Positions 1-8,781 of a stretch of DNA of 64,000 bases are shown here, piece after piece. The stretch spans positions 1 through 64,000 of the IMG/VR virus record IMGVR_UViG_3300046167_000554, one strand, 5' to 3'. The position numbers and the translations under genes are program-made. Numbering within the stretch: the stretch's first letter is position 1; every line of letters starts with the position of its first letter. The notes below the pieces were generated by a model. The model was not told the DNA's origin. It was given only the letters and a program-made list of their open reading frames with translations, and did not search any database. Source of the stretch: a virus.

Positions 1-7
1 AAGTATA

Positions 8-688
8 ATGTGTGCAATATTTGGAAGTAGTGATAAAGACAAGTTTTTAGAACTTGCAAAATTGAATGAATACAGAGGTTCAACTGCTTGGTCTTGTACT
101 ATTTTAACTGCATGTAAATTTAAACACTATTATGAAGGTATAAATCTTGTCTCATCAGAATCAGTTGAGAAGAACCATCTCACTACTGATATGTTAATAG
201 ACTTGTCATCTACTATTAATGAATACGAGTCAGTAACTAAAAATGATAGTGGAGAGGTCACTTACTACCTTGGTCATACTCAAACACCAACAACACAAAG
301 TTTAGAACATCATCCATCTGTTTATGGTGAAGATTATCTTTGGCACAATGGTATCATTAAAGAAAACCAAAGAGAGGTTTGGAAAAAACAATATGGTGAA
401 GTAGAATGGGATACAGCTTTACTTCATAGACATATGATACTTAATGGAAGTCTATCTGATGTAGATGGGACATTCTCATGTGTAAGATACAGAGACAAAA
501 AATTAAAAGTTTTCAGAAATGAAATAAGTCCATTGTTCTTTGATAAAGAACTGAACATAAGTTCAGTAGAATTTGAAGATGCAATGGAAACGGAGAGTGG
601 TTTTGTTTATGAATTGGATATACAATCTAAAGAATTAGAAAAACAAAATCATTTTAAAACTAAAGAAAACCCATACTACTTTGGGTAG
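8..688 (+). CDS. Class II (Ntn-type) glutamine amidotransferase, likely partner of the 7-deazaguanine pathway
   Basis: The protein (226 aa) starts Met-Cys, the arrangement that exposes the catalytic N-terminal cysteine of class II glutamine amidotransferases after Met removal. Other family motifs are visible: a GHTQTPTT segment near residue 90, LWHNGIIKEN near 112, and a DGTFSCV..RD-like region near 155-175 ending in SPLFF. The domain hydrolyses glutamine and passes ammonia to a partner. It lies directly before folE and dpdA, and queC is at 32 kb. In other phages an amidotransferase fused to QueC (Gat-QueC) is tied to conversion of preQ0 to the archaeosine base in DNA; here the two parts would be separate genes. 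The specific acceptor is inferred. Confidence 0.75.
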   Translation: MCAIFGSSDKDKFLELAKLNEYRGSTAWSCTILTACKFKHYYEGINLVSSESVEKNHLTTDMLIDLSSTINEYESVTKNDSGEVTYYLGHTQTPTTQSLEHHPSVYGEDYLWHNGIIKENQREVWKKQYGEVEWDTALLHRHMILNGSLSDVDGTFSCVRYRDKKLKVFRNEISPLFFDKELNISSVEFEDAMETESGFVYELDIQSKELEKQNHFKTKENPYYFG

Positions 689-724
689 CGTGACAAAACC
701 ACGTTTATAAAAAATGGAGATATC

Positions 725-1384
725 ATGAAATATGATGCAGAGTTAGGAAATAAAGTAAAGGAACATCTAGAAAGTCTAGGTGTAGAAACACCAATGAATG
801 GTGGAAGAAGTGATAATGTGGATGAAATGGCAAGTGCTTTTCATACCATTATGGAAAGAATAGGTTGTGATATGCATGACGACAGTATGAAGGATAGTCC
901 TCATAGAGTTGCATCAATGTATATCGATGAGTTATTTGTAGGGATGGATTATAACAAGTTCCCTAAATGTACTACATTTGAAAACAAATATAATTTTGAT
1001 TCAATGGTAGTTCAAAAAAATATCATTGTTAAGTCAGTATGTGAACATCATTTTCAAACCATTTATGGTAAGTGTCATATTGCATACATCCCAAATCCCG
1101 AAACTGGATATGTTGTTGGGTTATCAAAACTAAATCGTATTGCAAACTTTTTTAGTCGTAGACCACAAGTACAGGAAAGGTTATCAGAACAGATTTTCAG
1201 AGCGTTACAATTTATTTTGGGAACAGAAGATGTTGCAGTGTTTATGGATGCAGACCATTTTTGTGTTAAAGCAAGAGGTGTAGAAGATGTAAACTCATCA
1301 ATGACGACATCTAGATTAGGTGGTGCATTCTTTGATGATGAAAGAACTCGTAATGAATTCATTGCAATTATAACATCATGTTAA
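725..1384 (+). CDS. folE: GTP cyclohydrolase I
   Basis: This 219 aa protein opens GTP and forms dihydroneopterin triphosphate, the first step towards folate and 7-deazaguanine. Zinc and active-site motifs of FolE are present: CEHHFQTIYGKCHIAYIP near residue 103, GLSKLNRIANFFSRRPQVQE near 132, and HFCVKARGV near 178 followed by the MTTSRLGGAF segment. Length matches the family. Placement between the amidotransferase and DpdA points to preQ0 synthesis rather than folate. A GGAG lies close before the ATG (aaatggagatatcatg). QueD and QueE are not seen here and may lie upstream of the window. Confidence 0.95.
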   Translation: MKYDAELGNKVKEHLESLGVETPMNGGRSDNVDEMASAFHTIMERIGCDMHDDSMKDSPHRVASMYIDELFVGMDYNKFPKCTTFENKYNFDSMVVQKNIIVKSVCEHHFQTIYGKCHIAYIPNPETGYVVGLSKLNRIANFFSRRPQVQERLSEQIFRALQFILGTEDVAVFMDADHFCVKARGVEDVNSSMTTSRLGGAFFDDERTRNEFIAIITSC

Positions 1385-1626
1385 CACTACCCGACATAAT
1401 AGGTTATATTGGAGTAATAATATTGTTAGGAACTTATGCAGCCTTACAGTTAGATAAGATAGACCCTAAAGGTTTTTGGTATAGTTTTAATAATATGATT
1501 GTTGCTATACTTATAACAGTAAGTCTAGTATATAAGATGAATCCTGCTAGTCAAGTTATAGAAGTGTTTTGGTTTTTTATAAGTGCAATTGGACTTTGGA
1601 AATGGTATAGTAAGAAACATGATTAA
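1378..1626 (+). CDS. Small membrane protein of the CBU_0592 type
   Basis: The 82 aa protein has three hydrophobic segments (about residues 5-23, 35-50 and 58-75). Its pattern GYIGVIILLGTYAALQLDKI...EVFWFFISAIGLWKW resembles the bacterial CBU_0592 family of small membrane proteins of unknown function. The ATG overlaps the folE stop (ATGTTAA), and its own stop overlaps the dpdA start, so it is translated as part of the folE-dpdA operon. A role in the DNA-modification pathway, such as transport of a precursor, is only a guess from position. Confidence 0.7.
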   Translation: MLTLPDIIGYIGVIILLGTYAALQLDKIDPKGFWYSFNNMIVAILITVSLVYKMNPASQVIEVFWFFISAIGLWKWYSKKHD

Positions 1627-2965
1627 TTTTGAATATGTAATCTCGGGAATGACCATGGGTATGTCAGACATGTACAATAAAGTAGAAGTCTTAGAACCAT
1701 ATGCAGATACATTCAATGAAAAGGTTACACATATAGATAACAAGTATTCTAATCAAAATGTATCTATGTTGTTCAATTCATATTGTGAACCTAAACATGG
1801 TGAGACAATTAGAGAACTAATGCCTTCTTGGCATCATCACTTTTCAGATAGTGGTGGACTACAAATATCAAGAAGTAAGAAAGGACTAACACCCGAAATT
1901 AGAGATAAGATTTACACTCACCAAGCTACCTATTCAGATGTTGCAATGATATTCGATGATATTCCTGTAGAATTTGATGGGTCAAATACTGGTTGGTCAA
2001 TGAAGACTTCTACAGCAGGTAGAAGATTTGTTAGAGAACTAACAGGCGAGAAAGCAAGGTCAACACTTGGAAATGTTAAAAGACAAATAGAAATCTTTAA
2101 TAAGTTAGAGAGTGACACTAAGATAACACTTATCGTTCAAGGACAAGATGTAGACTCTTACAGAGAATACATTGAGACCATTGTTAATGGATTAACCGAT
2201 GAAGAACTAAAAAGTTGTGTGTCAATATCTCTTGCATCTGCATGTTCGGGTTCAGGCTTCAACAATAGAATGGAAATGATTTATGCATGTAAAGAGTTTC
2301 AGATACCAATGGAACTTAAAAGTAATGTTCATTTATTAGGTGTTGGTTCACATGATATGATGACACCATTTTTTGTTTCACCCGAGTATTTTGACTTTGT
2401 TAAAACACTTTCATACGACTCATCCACACAAGCAAACTCATGGTTCTTTTCAAGATATAGAAATAAAGATTGGAAGAATATAGAGATTGATAGTCCAGCA
2501 GGTGATTACAGACAAAGAAGAAACGACTCTCCAAATACAGAGAGAGTAACATCAAGCACGGGTAAAACACTAGAACAAATGTATACCGAACAACTTGTCC
2601 CATCATATGGAGAACTCTTTGAATTAAATAAAGATGCATTTACTAAATTCGGAATTCCTAACCTTAAACATCTTATTGAAGAGTCAACCAAATGGTCTAC
2701 AAAAAATGTCGAAAAGGCAAGACTATATAATAGTGATGAAGGAAAACATGGTGCTAAACTATTACCTTTCTTTAATCAAATGCAAGTAGTAGAACACTTT
2801 ATGGATAGAGTTCAGAAACTAACAGATAATCCAAGTCAGATAAAGGACAGGGGATTATCTCAAGTTAAAGATTGGGATATGTTTATTAATGGTTGGTTAC
2901 CTTATCAAGGAACTATGGATAAGTTACCAACAGAATTTGCTGGGAGTTTAAGTGAGTTTTTCTAA
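1619..2965 (+). CDS. dpdA: DpdA-like DNA-guanine transglycosylase (TGT superfamily)
   Basis: The 448 aa protein shows the tRNA-guanine transglycosylase fold signature HHFSDSGGLQISRSK near residue 80 (the Asp of DSGG is the substrate-binding acid), then DVAMIFDDIPV near 107, and HLLGVGSHDMM followed by FDFVKTLSYDSSTQ near 240-262, where the Asp is the likely nucleophile. Phage proteins of this kind (DpdA) exchange guanine in DNA for a 7-deazaguanine such as preQ0, which protects against restriction. The ATG at 1619 overlaps the previous stop. FolE and an amidotransferase are in the same operon and QueC is further on, giving a near-complete pathway. Confidence 0.85.
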   Translation: MINFEYVISGMTMGMSDMYNKVEVLEPYADTFNEKVTHIDNKYSNQNVSMLFNSYCEPKHGETIRELMPSWHHHFSDSGGLQISRSKKGLTPEIRDKIYTHQATYSDVAMIFDDIPVEFDGSNTGWSMKTSTAGRRFVRELTGEKARSTLGNVKRQIEIFNKLESDTKITLIVQGQDVDSYREYIETIVNGLTDEELKSCVSISLASACSGSGFNNRMEMIYACKEFQIPMELKSNVHLLGVGSHDMMTPFFVSPEYFDFVKTLSYDSSTQANSWFFSRYRNKDWKNIEIDSPAGDYRQRRNDSPNTERVTSSTGKTLEQMYTEQLVPSYGELFELNKDAFTKFGIPNLKHLIEESTKWSTKNVEKARLYNSDEGKHGAKLLPFFNQMQVVEHFMDRVQKLTDNPSQIKDRGLSQVKDWDMFINGWLPYQGTMDKLPTEFAGSLSEFF

Positions 2966-3284
2966 TACACCTTTATTTGATGCAAAATACTACAGAGTTG
3001 TAGAGAATCCTAATGAAGAGGGAGCTGCAATTGAACTTACAGATGGTGACTGGGAAGGTCTTGTTTATCAATATGGTAAGGTGCAATTTGAAGAAGGGAA
3101 ACCCAATATTAACTTTGAAAGAACTATAAGAAGATTACCAATTGGGGTAGAAAACACCGAAGATGCAATTGAAGAACTCCTAAATAATGGTGTACTAAAT
3201 AAAGTCATGGGTGATATTTTACTAGAACTCATTGACGAACAAATCAAACGAGAGGAAAAAAACAATGGCAAGACAATATCATAG
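2952..3284 (+). CDS. Conserved hypothetical protein
   Basis: A 110 aa soluble, acidic protein. It starts at a GTG that overlaps the end of dpdA, with GGGAG a few bases upstream. The middle reads as a beta-rich region (YRVVENPNEEGAAIELTDGD, GLVYQYGKVQFEEG) followed by an acidic helical tail (EDAIEELLNN...LLELIDEQIKREE). No catalytic motif is recognised. Similar small proteins occur beside replication genes in marine T4-like phages, but no function is known to me. Confidence 0.7.
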   Translation: MSFSNTPLFDAKYYRVVENPNEEGAAIELTDGDWEGLVYQYGKVQFEEGKPNINFERTIRRLPIGVENTEDAIEELLNNGVLNKVMGDILLELIDEQIKREEKNNGKTIS

Positions 3285-3435
3285 GTTTACAAAGGACAGT
3301 GATGCAGTAGCCCACGACCAAGAAGCACATATTTTTAATTGTGAAGAAGGTGAATTGGAAGCACTTAAAACTGCAAATGGTGGTTTTACATGGGTAGAAC
3401 TAGTTGCAGATGAAGACGTACCCGACCCTGCTTAA
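3265..3435 (+). CDS. Small hypothetical protein
   Basis: A 56 aa acidic protein beginning MARQYHRFTKDSDAV. The ATG at 3265 is chosen over an upstream in-frame ATG because AGAGGA sits about 9 bases before it. It overlaps the end of the preceding gene. No domain is recognised. Confidence 0.6.
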   Translation: MARQYHRFTKDSDAVAHDQEAHIFNCEEGELEALKTANGGFTWVELVADEDVPDPA

Positions 3436-3450
3436 TTAAAGGAATAGATT

Positions 3451-3912
3451 ATGAACAAGAGAAATTCTAAAAGAACAAATTAAACGTCACGAAGGTGAAG
3501 TACTAGAAGTCTATGCAGATTCACTAGGATACTTAACACTAGGTGTCGGACATCTTATCAAAGAAGGTGATAGTGAACACGGACAACCTGCTGGAACACC
3601 AGTAAGTCAATCTACTGTTGATGCATATTACGAATCAGATTTTGATAAACACGTAGATGAAAACTATTCATGTGTTTGAATCAAAGGGTGGAAAGGATTT
3701 CTATTCTTTACCCGAAGACATTCAACATGTACTAGTCAACATGACATTCAACTTAGGTGGAAGTCGTTTTGGTAAGTTTAACAACATGTGGAAAGGTGTT
3801 GTATCTGAAGACTGGGAAAAGGTTGCAGTAGAAATGGAAGACTCTCGTTGGTTTTAAACAAGTCGGAAGACGAAGTGTTGAACTACAGGAAATGGTGCGT
3901 TCTTGTGTTTGA
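3451..3912 (+). CDS. T4-type lysozyme (GH24 endolysin), reading frame broken by three single-base shifts
   Basis: Reading across frames recovers a T4 lysozyme-like muramidase that cleaves peptidoglycan at the end of infection. Catalytic triad positions are conserved: Glu in KRHEGEV (T4 E11), Asp in YADSLGY (T4 D20) and Thr in LTLGVGH (T4 T26). The C-terminal part reads NMTFNLGGSRFGKF...SRWFKQVGRRS, matching the T4 NMVFQMG...SRWYNQ region. Shifts are needed just after the ATG (about 3455), near 3660, and at the T run at 3852-3856. Each half keeps family similarity, so sequencing indels are more likely than decay. A GGAATAG ribosome site precedes the ATG. Confidence 0.8.
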
Positions 3913-3922
3913 GGCCCAATTT

Positions 3923-4222
3923 TTGACATCTAATAACGATAAATCAGTCAAGTGTTTAAGACTTGAAAATGGAGATACCATCATAGGATTTGTATCAGAA
4001 AACAAATTTTTTGGTAAAACAACATACACCATCGAAGATACACATGCATGTATAGTTCAAGTAGATGGAGGCAACATGGAAGTTGGTCTTGCACCTTGGT
4101 TACCATATGCAAAGGACTATACTTTTCAGATTAAAGGTATAAGAGTTGTAACAACTTTTGAACCAAGACCACAACTAGAAACTAACTTTAGAGTTCTTAT
4201 CGGTAAACAAAGAGGTAAGTAA
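3923..4222 (+). CDS. Conserved phage hypothetical protein
   Basis: About 99 aa. The reading frame is open further upstream into the lysozyme, but the likely start is the TTG at 3923, which has GAGG 8 bases upstream. The sequence CLRLENGDTIIGFVSEN...APWLPYAKDYTFQI resembles a short conserved protein of marine T4-like phages found near gp43. It reads as a small all-beta domain with no catalytic motif. Its stop overlaps the next start (TAATG). Confidence 0.65.
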   Translation: MTSNNDKSVKCLRLENGDTIIGFVSENKFFGKTTYTIEDTHACIVQVDGGNMEVGLAPWLPYAKDYTFQIKGIRVVTTFEPRPQLETNFRVLIGKQRGK

Positions 4223-4458
4223 TGGAAAACGATTTTCTGTTAAAGGCTCTTCAGAGTAAATATCAAGGTGACATGGATGTTGCCTTGGCAAACCTTAAAG
4301 TTTATCAAATGAATCCTAGTGGAATCGGAGAACATCCCGAAATCATCCAAGCTATGGATATGGAAGTGGAGAAATACTGTACTGCAAAAGAGAAGTATGA
4401 AGCAGTCAGTGAACTCTTAATTCCTTCACAAAACGACCAAAAAACACTTGTAGAATAA
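4222..4458 (+). CDS. Hypothetical protein upstream of DNA polymerase
   Basis: A 78 aa helical, acidic protein (MENDFLLKALQSKYQGDMDVALANLKVY). It overlaps the previous stop by one base. Its 3' end carries the -35 element of the polymerase promoter. No motif is recognised. Confidence 0.65.
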   Translation: MENDFLLKALQSKYQGDMDVALANLKVYQMNPSGIGEHPEIIQAMDMEVEKYCTAKEKYEAVSELLIPSQNDQKTLVE

Positions 4459-4476
4459 GTCATTCTGTAGTATAAT
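4448..4476 (+). promoter_or_regulatory. Sigma70-like promoter for gp43, predicted leaderless
   Basis: TTGTAG, 17-base spacer, TATAAT. Six bases (AACTAC) separate the -10 box from the polymerase ATG, so the expected +1 is the A of the start codon. Confidence 0.75.
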
Positions 4477-4482
4477 AACTAC

Positions 4483-6999
4483 ATGGATTTCTATACTAAT
4501 GTCTGCAGAACACGTGACAAAATTCTAGTCACGGGTTATCAAGGAAACAAAAAACAACAACTATCGGTTGCATACCGACCAAATCATTATGTCCCATCTA
4601 AAAAGGGGGAGACTGCATACAGGTCTCTTGATGGGAGACCACTTGAGGTTGTCAATCTCAATTCAATGGGTGGTGCAAGAAAGTTCAGAGAAAGTTATCA
4701 AGGAACCAGTGGATTTGATATCCATGGGTATGACAGATACATCTACACCTATATTGCAGACAAGTGGCCAACAGAAGTTGAATGGGATTATACCAAAGTA
4801 AAAATTGCAACACTTGACATTGAGTGTGAATCAGAAAATGGATTTCCCGAACCAACCATTGCACAAGAAAAGGTCAATGCAATAACAATCAAACCATTCA
4901 GACACAATGCACATACATTTGGTATTGGTCGTTGGGATGAATGTCCTAGCAATGTTGTTTACTATGAATGTAAAGACGAGGCACACTTACTAGAAGAGTT
5001 TATCAAACACTGGAGAAAGGCATCCTATGATATCATTACTGGTTGGAATGTAGATTCGTTTGATATCACATATCTCTGTAATCGTATTGATAGATTGTTT
5101 GGAGAAGACCAACACAAAAGATTATCACCTTGGAATATGTCTGATTTTAGAGAGTTCACTTCCTATGGATATCAGAAGAATCAGAAATACACTTTGTATG
5201 GAATCAATGTTATTGATTACATGGAGTTGTATCAGAAGAGAACTTTCGTCAATCAAGAATCATATTCATTGAATCACATTTCCCATGTTGAATTGGGTAA
5301 AGCAAAACTAGATTACTCGGAACATGGTTCACTACATGGACTTTACAAGAATGATTATTCTAAGTACCTTGCATATAATGTGCAGGATGTTGTTCTCGTA
5401 GAAGACTTAGAAGAAAAACTTGGACTACTAGAATTGACTATGACGATGTCATATGATGCCAAGTGTAATTACTCTGATACTTTTGGAATGGTAAAATACT
5501 GGGAAACTATTATATACAACTTCCTTAAGAAACAAAACATCCAAACACCACCACAAAAATTAAAACAAACCAAGACACATTCTATTGTCGGTGCATATGT
5601 CAAAGAACCTATTGTAGGGAAACATGATTGGGTAATGTCATTTGACTTAAACTCACTCTATCCACATTTAATCATGCAGTTCAACATATCACCCGAGACA
5701 ATAATCAAAGGTGGTCAGAGAATGGATGTAACCATTCAGAATATGCTTGATGGTGAATCAGACTTATCCCAACTTAAGAAGTCCAACAGAACAGTTGCAC
5801 CTAATGGAGTAATGTTCAAACGTGACAAACAAGGATTCCTTCCCGAACTCATGGAAACATTTTATGATGAACGTAAGATGTGGAAGAAGAAGATGATTGA
5901 GTATCAGATTGAAAAGGAATCATGTAAAGAACCTAAACGAAAAAAAGAATTAGAGAGTCTCATCAAACGTGCATACAATAATCAACAGGTAAGAAAGATT
6001 GCACTTAACTCTGCATATGGGGCTCTTGCAAATCAATACTTTGCATTCTTTGACCCAAACCTTGCAGAAGCAATTACCATGTCGGGTCAGTTAGTTATTA
6101 AGGTTGCAGAGAAAACAATAAACAATTGGATGAACAATGTCCTTAAAACAGAAGACGAAGATTATGTAATTGCAATGGATACCGACTCAGTTTACATTAC
6201 TTTTGATAAACTAGTGTCACAAGTGTTTCCCGAAGACACCGACAAGGGTAAAATATGTGACTTCCTCAACACTATCGGACAAGACAAAGTAGAACAGGTT
6301 CTTGCAAAGGGATATGACGAACTTGCAGATTACACTAATGCATTCCAACAGAAAATGCAAATGGGTAGAGAGGTCATTGCAGACAGAGGTATTTGGACTG
6401 CAAAGAAAAGATATATCCTAAACGTATTTGACAATGAAGGTGTGAGATATGAAACACCTAAACTCAAGATGATGGGTATTGAAACTGCAAAGTCCAGTAC
6501 ACCACAATGGGTCAGAGGTAAACTTACAGATGCATTTAAAGTTGTCATGAACGGAACCGAAGAAGAATTATGGGATTTCGTAGAGACTGCACGAAAGGAT
6601 TTTAGAAACCTTCCAGTAGAAGATATGGCATCACCAAGAGGATGTAACAACTTACAGAACTACAAAGATGCATCAATGATTTACGGAAAGGGAACACCTA
6701 TCCATGTCAGAGGTGCATTACTTTACAACCACCAATTAGAGAAGAAGAACATCCATAAACGATACGAACTGATTATGAATTCTGATAAGATACGTTTTAC
6801 ATATCTTACACTTCCTAATCCAATCAACGAAAATGTTATTTCGTTTCCAAACGTCCTTCCAAAGGAACTTGACTTAAACAAGTATGTGGATTATGATATG
6901 CAATTCAACAAGTCATTCATAGAACCATTGAAAGCAGTCATTGGGTTAATTGGGTGGAATGTTGAACCAGTTGCAAGTTTAGATTCATTTTTTTCATAA
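4483..6999 (+). CDS. 43: Family B DNA polymerase (T4 gp43)
   Basis: The 838 aa replicative polymerase carries both nuclease and polymerase domains. Exonuclease motifs: ATLDIECESENGF near residue 108 (Exo I, D and E), ITGWNVDSFDI near 185 (Exo II), and YNVQDVVLVEDL near 298 (Exo III). Polymerase motifs: MSFDLNSLYPHLI near 385 (motif A), KIALNSAYGALANQY near 505 (motif B) and VIAMDTDSVYI near 562 (motif C). The N-terminus MDFYTNV matches the family start (T4 MKEFYIS), which supports the ATG lying at the predicted transcription start. Slightly shorter than T4 gp43 (898 aa), as in other marine relatives. Confidence 0.97.
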   Translation: MDFYTNVCRTRDKILVTGYQGNKKQQLSVAYRPNHYVPSKKGETAYRSLDGRPLEVVNLNSMGGARKFRESYQGTSGFDIHGYDRYIYTYIADKWPTEVEWDYTKVKIATLDIECESENGFPEPTIAQEKVNAITIKPFRHNAHTFGIGRWDECPSNVVYYECKDEAHLLEEFIKHWRKASYDIITGWNVDSFDITYLCNRIDRLFGEDQHKRLSPWNMSDFREFTSYGYQKNQKYTLYGINVIDYMELYQKRTFVNQESYSLNHISHVELGKAKLDYSEHGSLHGLYKNDYSKYLAYNVQDVVLVEDLEEKLGLLELTMTMSYDAKCNYSDTFGMVKYWETIIYNFLKKQNIQTPPQKLKQTKTHSIVGAYVKEPIVGKHDWVMSFDLNSLYPHLIMQFNISPETIIKGGQRMDVTIQNMLDGESDLSQLKKSNRTVAPNGVMFKRDKQGFLPELMETFYDERKMWKKKMIEYQIEKESCKEPKRKKELESLIKRAYNNQQVRKIALNSAYGALANQYFAFFDPNLAEAITMSGQLVIKVAEKTINNWMNNVLKTEDEDYVIAMDTDSVYITFDKLVSQVFPEDTDKGKICDFLNTIGQDKVEQVLAKGYDELADYTNAFQQKMQMGREVIADRGIWTAKKRYILNVFDNEGVRYETPKLKMMGIETAKSSTPQWVRGKLTDAFKVVMNGTEEELWDFVETARKDFRNLPVEDMASPRGCNNLQNYKDASMIYGKGTPIHVRGALLYNHQLEKKNIHKRYELIMNSDKIRFTYLTLPNPINENVISFPNVLPKELDLNKYVDYDMQFNKSFIEPLKAVIGLIGWNVEPVASLDSFFS

Positions 7000-7002
7000 A
7001 TA
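6995..7002 (+). promoter_or_regulatory. T4-type late promoter box, leaderless position
   Basis: CATAAATA ends exactly 5 bases before the nuclease ATG at 7008 (AAACT). In T4 late promoters the box covers about -13 to -6, which would put +1 on the A of the ATG. Confidence 0.6.
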
Positions 7003-7007
7003 AAACT

Positions 7008-7487
7008 ATGTCTACTAAGAACTTTAAACAAGCAGAATTCCATGTAACAATCGTTAAAATCGTGGATGGAGATACAGTGGACGTAGATATCGACCTTGGT
7101 TTCTCTACTGTTCTAAAAAAACAGAGAGTTCGCTTGATGGGTATAGACACCCCCGAGTCTAGAACAAGAGATTTAGTAGAGAAGTTATTTGGAAAGGCTG
7201 CAAAAGCACATCTTAAACATCTTCTTTCAGAAGGTGAAATTACATTAGTTTCTCATGACAAAGGTAAGTTCGGAAGAATCCTTGGAGAACTATTCGTTTC
7301 TAATGGGGATAACCCAGTATTAACAGAAGATAGAGTCTCAGTCAATCAACAAATGATTAATGACTATCATGCAGTAAAATATACTGGTGAGAACAAAGAC
7401 ACTACAGAACAGAGACATTTAGAACATCGTAACCTTCTATTGGAGAATGGAACTGTTACTCAAGAACAGGTGGACGAGGTATCATAA
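7008..7487 (+). CDS. Thermonuclease (staphylococcal nuclease-like, SNase)
   Basis: A 159 aa protein with the SNase OB-fold signature: VTIVKIVDGDTVDVDIDLG (calcium-binding Asp residues), RVRLMGIDTPESR (catalytic Arg and Glu), and a later KFGRILGELFV segment carrying the second catalytic Arg. Family members cut single- and double-stranded nucleic acids in a calcium-dependent way. No signal peptide is visible, so it probably acts in the cytoplasm, for instance in host DNA breakdown or recombination. It sits between gp43 and UvsX. Confidence 0.9.
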   Translation: MSTKNFKQAEFHVTIVKIVDGDTVDVDIDLGFSTVLKKQRVRLMGIDTPESRTRDLVEKLFGKAAKAHLKHLLSEGEITLVSHDKGKFGRILGELFVSNGDNPVLTEDRVSVNQQMINDYHAVKYTGENKDTTEQRHLEHRNLLLENGTVTQEQVDEVS

Positions 7488-7666
7488 TGATTATCACGAT
7501 GATGGATTGCTTTTATATAATGATGATTGCAGTCATATTCGGATTCATAATTCATCTAGAAGTTCAAATTAGACTTCTAAGAGTCATGATGGAAGAACAC
7601 ACCAAAGTTTCAGGCAATATGAAAGATTGTTATGAGACAATACAAAAAATAGAAGAAAAACTCTAA
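7487..7666 (+). CDS. Small membrane-anchored protein
   Basis: A 59 aa product starting at the ATG overlapping the nuclease stop (TAATG). One N-terminal membrane segment (about residues 9-24, FYIMMIAVIFGFIIHL) is followed by a helical charged tail ending EKL. Function unknown. It ends just before the uvsX promoter. Confidence 0.6.
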   Translation: MIITMMDCFYIMMIAVIFGFIIHLEVQIRLLRVMMEEHTKVSGNMKDCYETIQKIEEKL

Positions 7667-7673
7667 AAACCCC

Positions 7674-7702
7674 TTGTAAATTTCACCAACCATGTGTATA
7701 AT
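7674..7702 (+). promoter_or_regulatory. Sigma70-like class A promoter for uvsX
   Basis: AAAAACCCC directly precedes TTGTAA, then a 17-base spacer and TATAAT. The AAAACCCCTTG extension recurs at other promoters in the window (10145, 26526, 39567, 62259). Here the gene starts 27 bases downstream with a GGAG ribosome site. Confidence 0.8.
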
Positions 7703-7728
7703 AGATGTATACATTATGGAGAAGTGTT

Positions 7729-8781
7729 ATGTCATTTTTAAAAGATTTAGTAAAAGCATCAGGAAACGAATATGCAAATATAGTTTCTGATGGTGTTGCA
7801 GCTGGAGATGTAGATTCGTTTATTGATACGGGTTCTCATATCTTCAATGCACTATTAAGTGGTTCACTATATGGTGGACTTCCCTCAAACAAAATTACTG
7901 CAATAGCAGGTGAATCTGCAACAGGTAAAACCTTTTTTGCACTAGGTATGGTTAAACAATTCCTAGAAGACAACAAGGATGCCGCAGTAATTTACTTTGA
8001 ATCTGAATCTGCAATATCGAAAGATATGATTGAAGACAGAGGAATAGACTCATCAAGAGTTGTTATTGTTCCCGTTGTTACAGTCCAGCAGTTCAGAAAT
8101 CAAGCAATCAATATACTTGATAAGTATATGGAAACCCCAAAGGACAAACGTCCACCAATGATGTTTTGTTTAGATTCACTTGGTATGTTATCAACAACCA
8201 AAGAAATCGAAGACACTGCAGAAGGTAAAGAGACCAAAGATATGACTCGTGCTCAAATCACCAAAGGTGCATTTAGAGTATTGACGTTGAAACTAGGTCG
8301 AGCAGGTATCCCTATGATTGTTACAAATCACACATATGATGTGATTGGTTCTATGTTCCCTCAAAAAGAAATGGGTGGTGGTAGTGGACTCAAGTACGCT
8401 GCATCATCAATTATCTATCTCTCTAAGAGAAAGGAAAAGGAAGGAACGGAAATCGTTGGTAATATCATTCACTGTAAGAATGCAAAGTCAAGATTGACTG
8501 TTGAGAACAGAGTGGTTGATGTAAGGTTATCATACGACAAAGGGTTAGACAGGTACTATGGTCTATTAGACATGGCACTTGCACTAGGTGTATTTGAGAA
8601 AGCATCTACAAGAGTTAAACTTCCAAATGGTAAAACCGAATTTGGTAAGACAATTAACAACAACCCCGAAAAGTACTTCACACCCGAAGTGATGGAAAAA
8701 TTAGAACAAGTAGCACAGGAATACTTTAAATATGGAAACACGAATAGAACAGACAATTCTGAAGAATCTGATTCAGAGTGA
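7729..8781 (+). CDS. uvsX: UvsX-type RecA recombinase
   Basis: The 350 aa strand-exchange protein carries a Walker A motif [11 protein letters not shown] near residue 63, Walker [12 protein letters not shown] near 144, and [12 protein letters not shown] and [18 protein letters not shown] segments typical of T4 UvsX. It drives recombination-dependent replication and repair. The ATG at 7729 (MSFLKDLV) is preferred over an upstream one because GGAG lies 9 bases before it. The 3' end overlaps the gp41 start by 50 bases. Confidence 0.95.
   Translation: MSFLKDLVKASGNEYANIVSDGVAAGDVDSFIDTGSHIFNALLSGSLYGGLPSNKITAIAGESATGKTFFALGMVKQFLEDNKDAAVIYFESESAISKDMIEDRGIDSSRVVIVPVVTVQQFRNQAINILDKYMETPKDKRPPMMFCLDSLGMLSTTKEIEDTAEGKETKDMTRAQITKGAFRVLTLKLGRAGIPMIVTNHTYDVIGSMFPQKEMGGGSGLKYAASSIIYLSKRKEKEGTEIVGNIIHCKNAKSRLTVENRVVDVRLSYDKGLDRYYGLLDMALALGVFEKASTRVKLPNGKTEFGKTINNNPEKYFTPEVMEKLEQVAQEYFKYGNTNRTDNSEESDSE

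Noticed and set aside
1075-1362. Minus-strand open frame inside folE
   Set aside because: Lies wholly within a well-supported gene on the other strand, has no family likeness and no ribosome site. The same holds for all minus-strand frames in the window.
3657-3857. Separate small gene (MKTIHVFESKG) after the lysozyme start
   Set aside because: It is the middle of the lysozyme in another frame; residues match T4 lysozyme and there is no own ribosome site.
4568-4801. Alternative frames inside gp43 (4568-4801, 5060-5272)
   Set aside because: Shadow frames of the polymerase gene without start signals.
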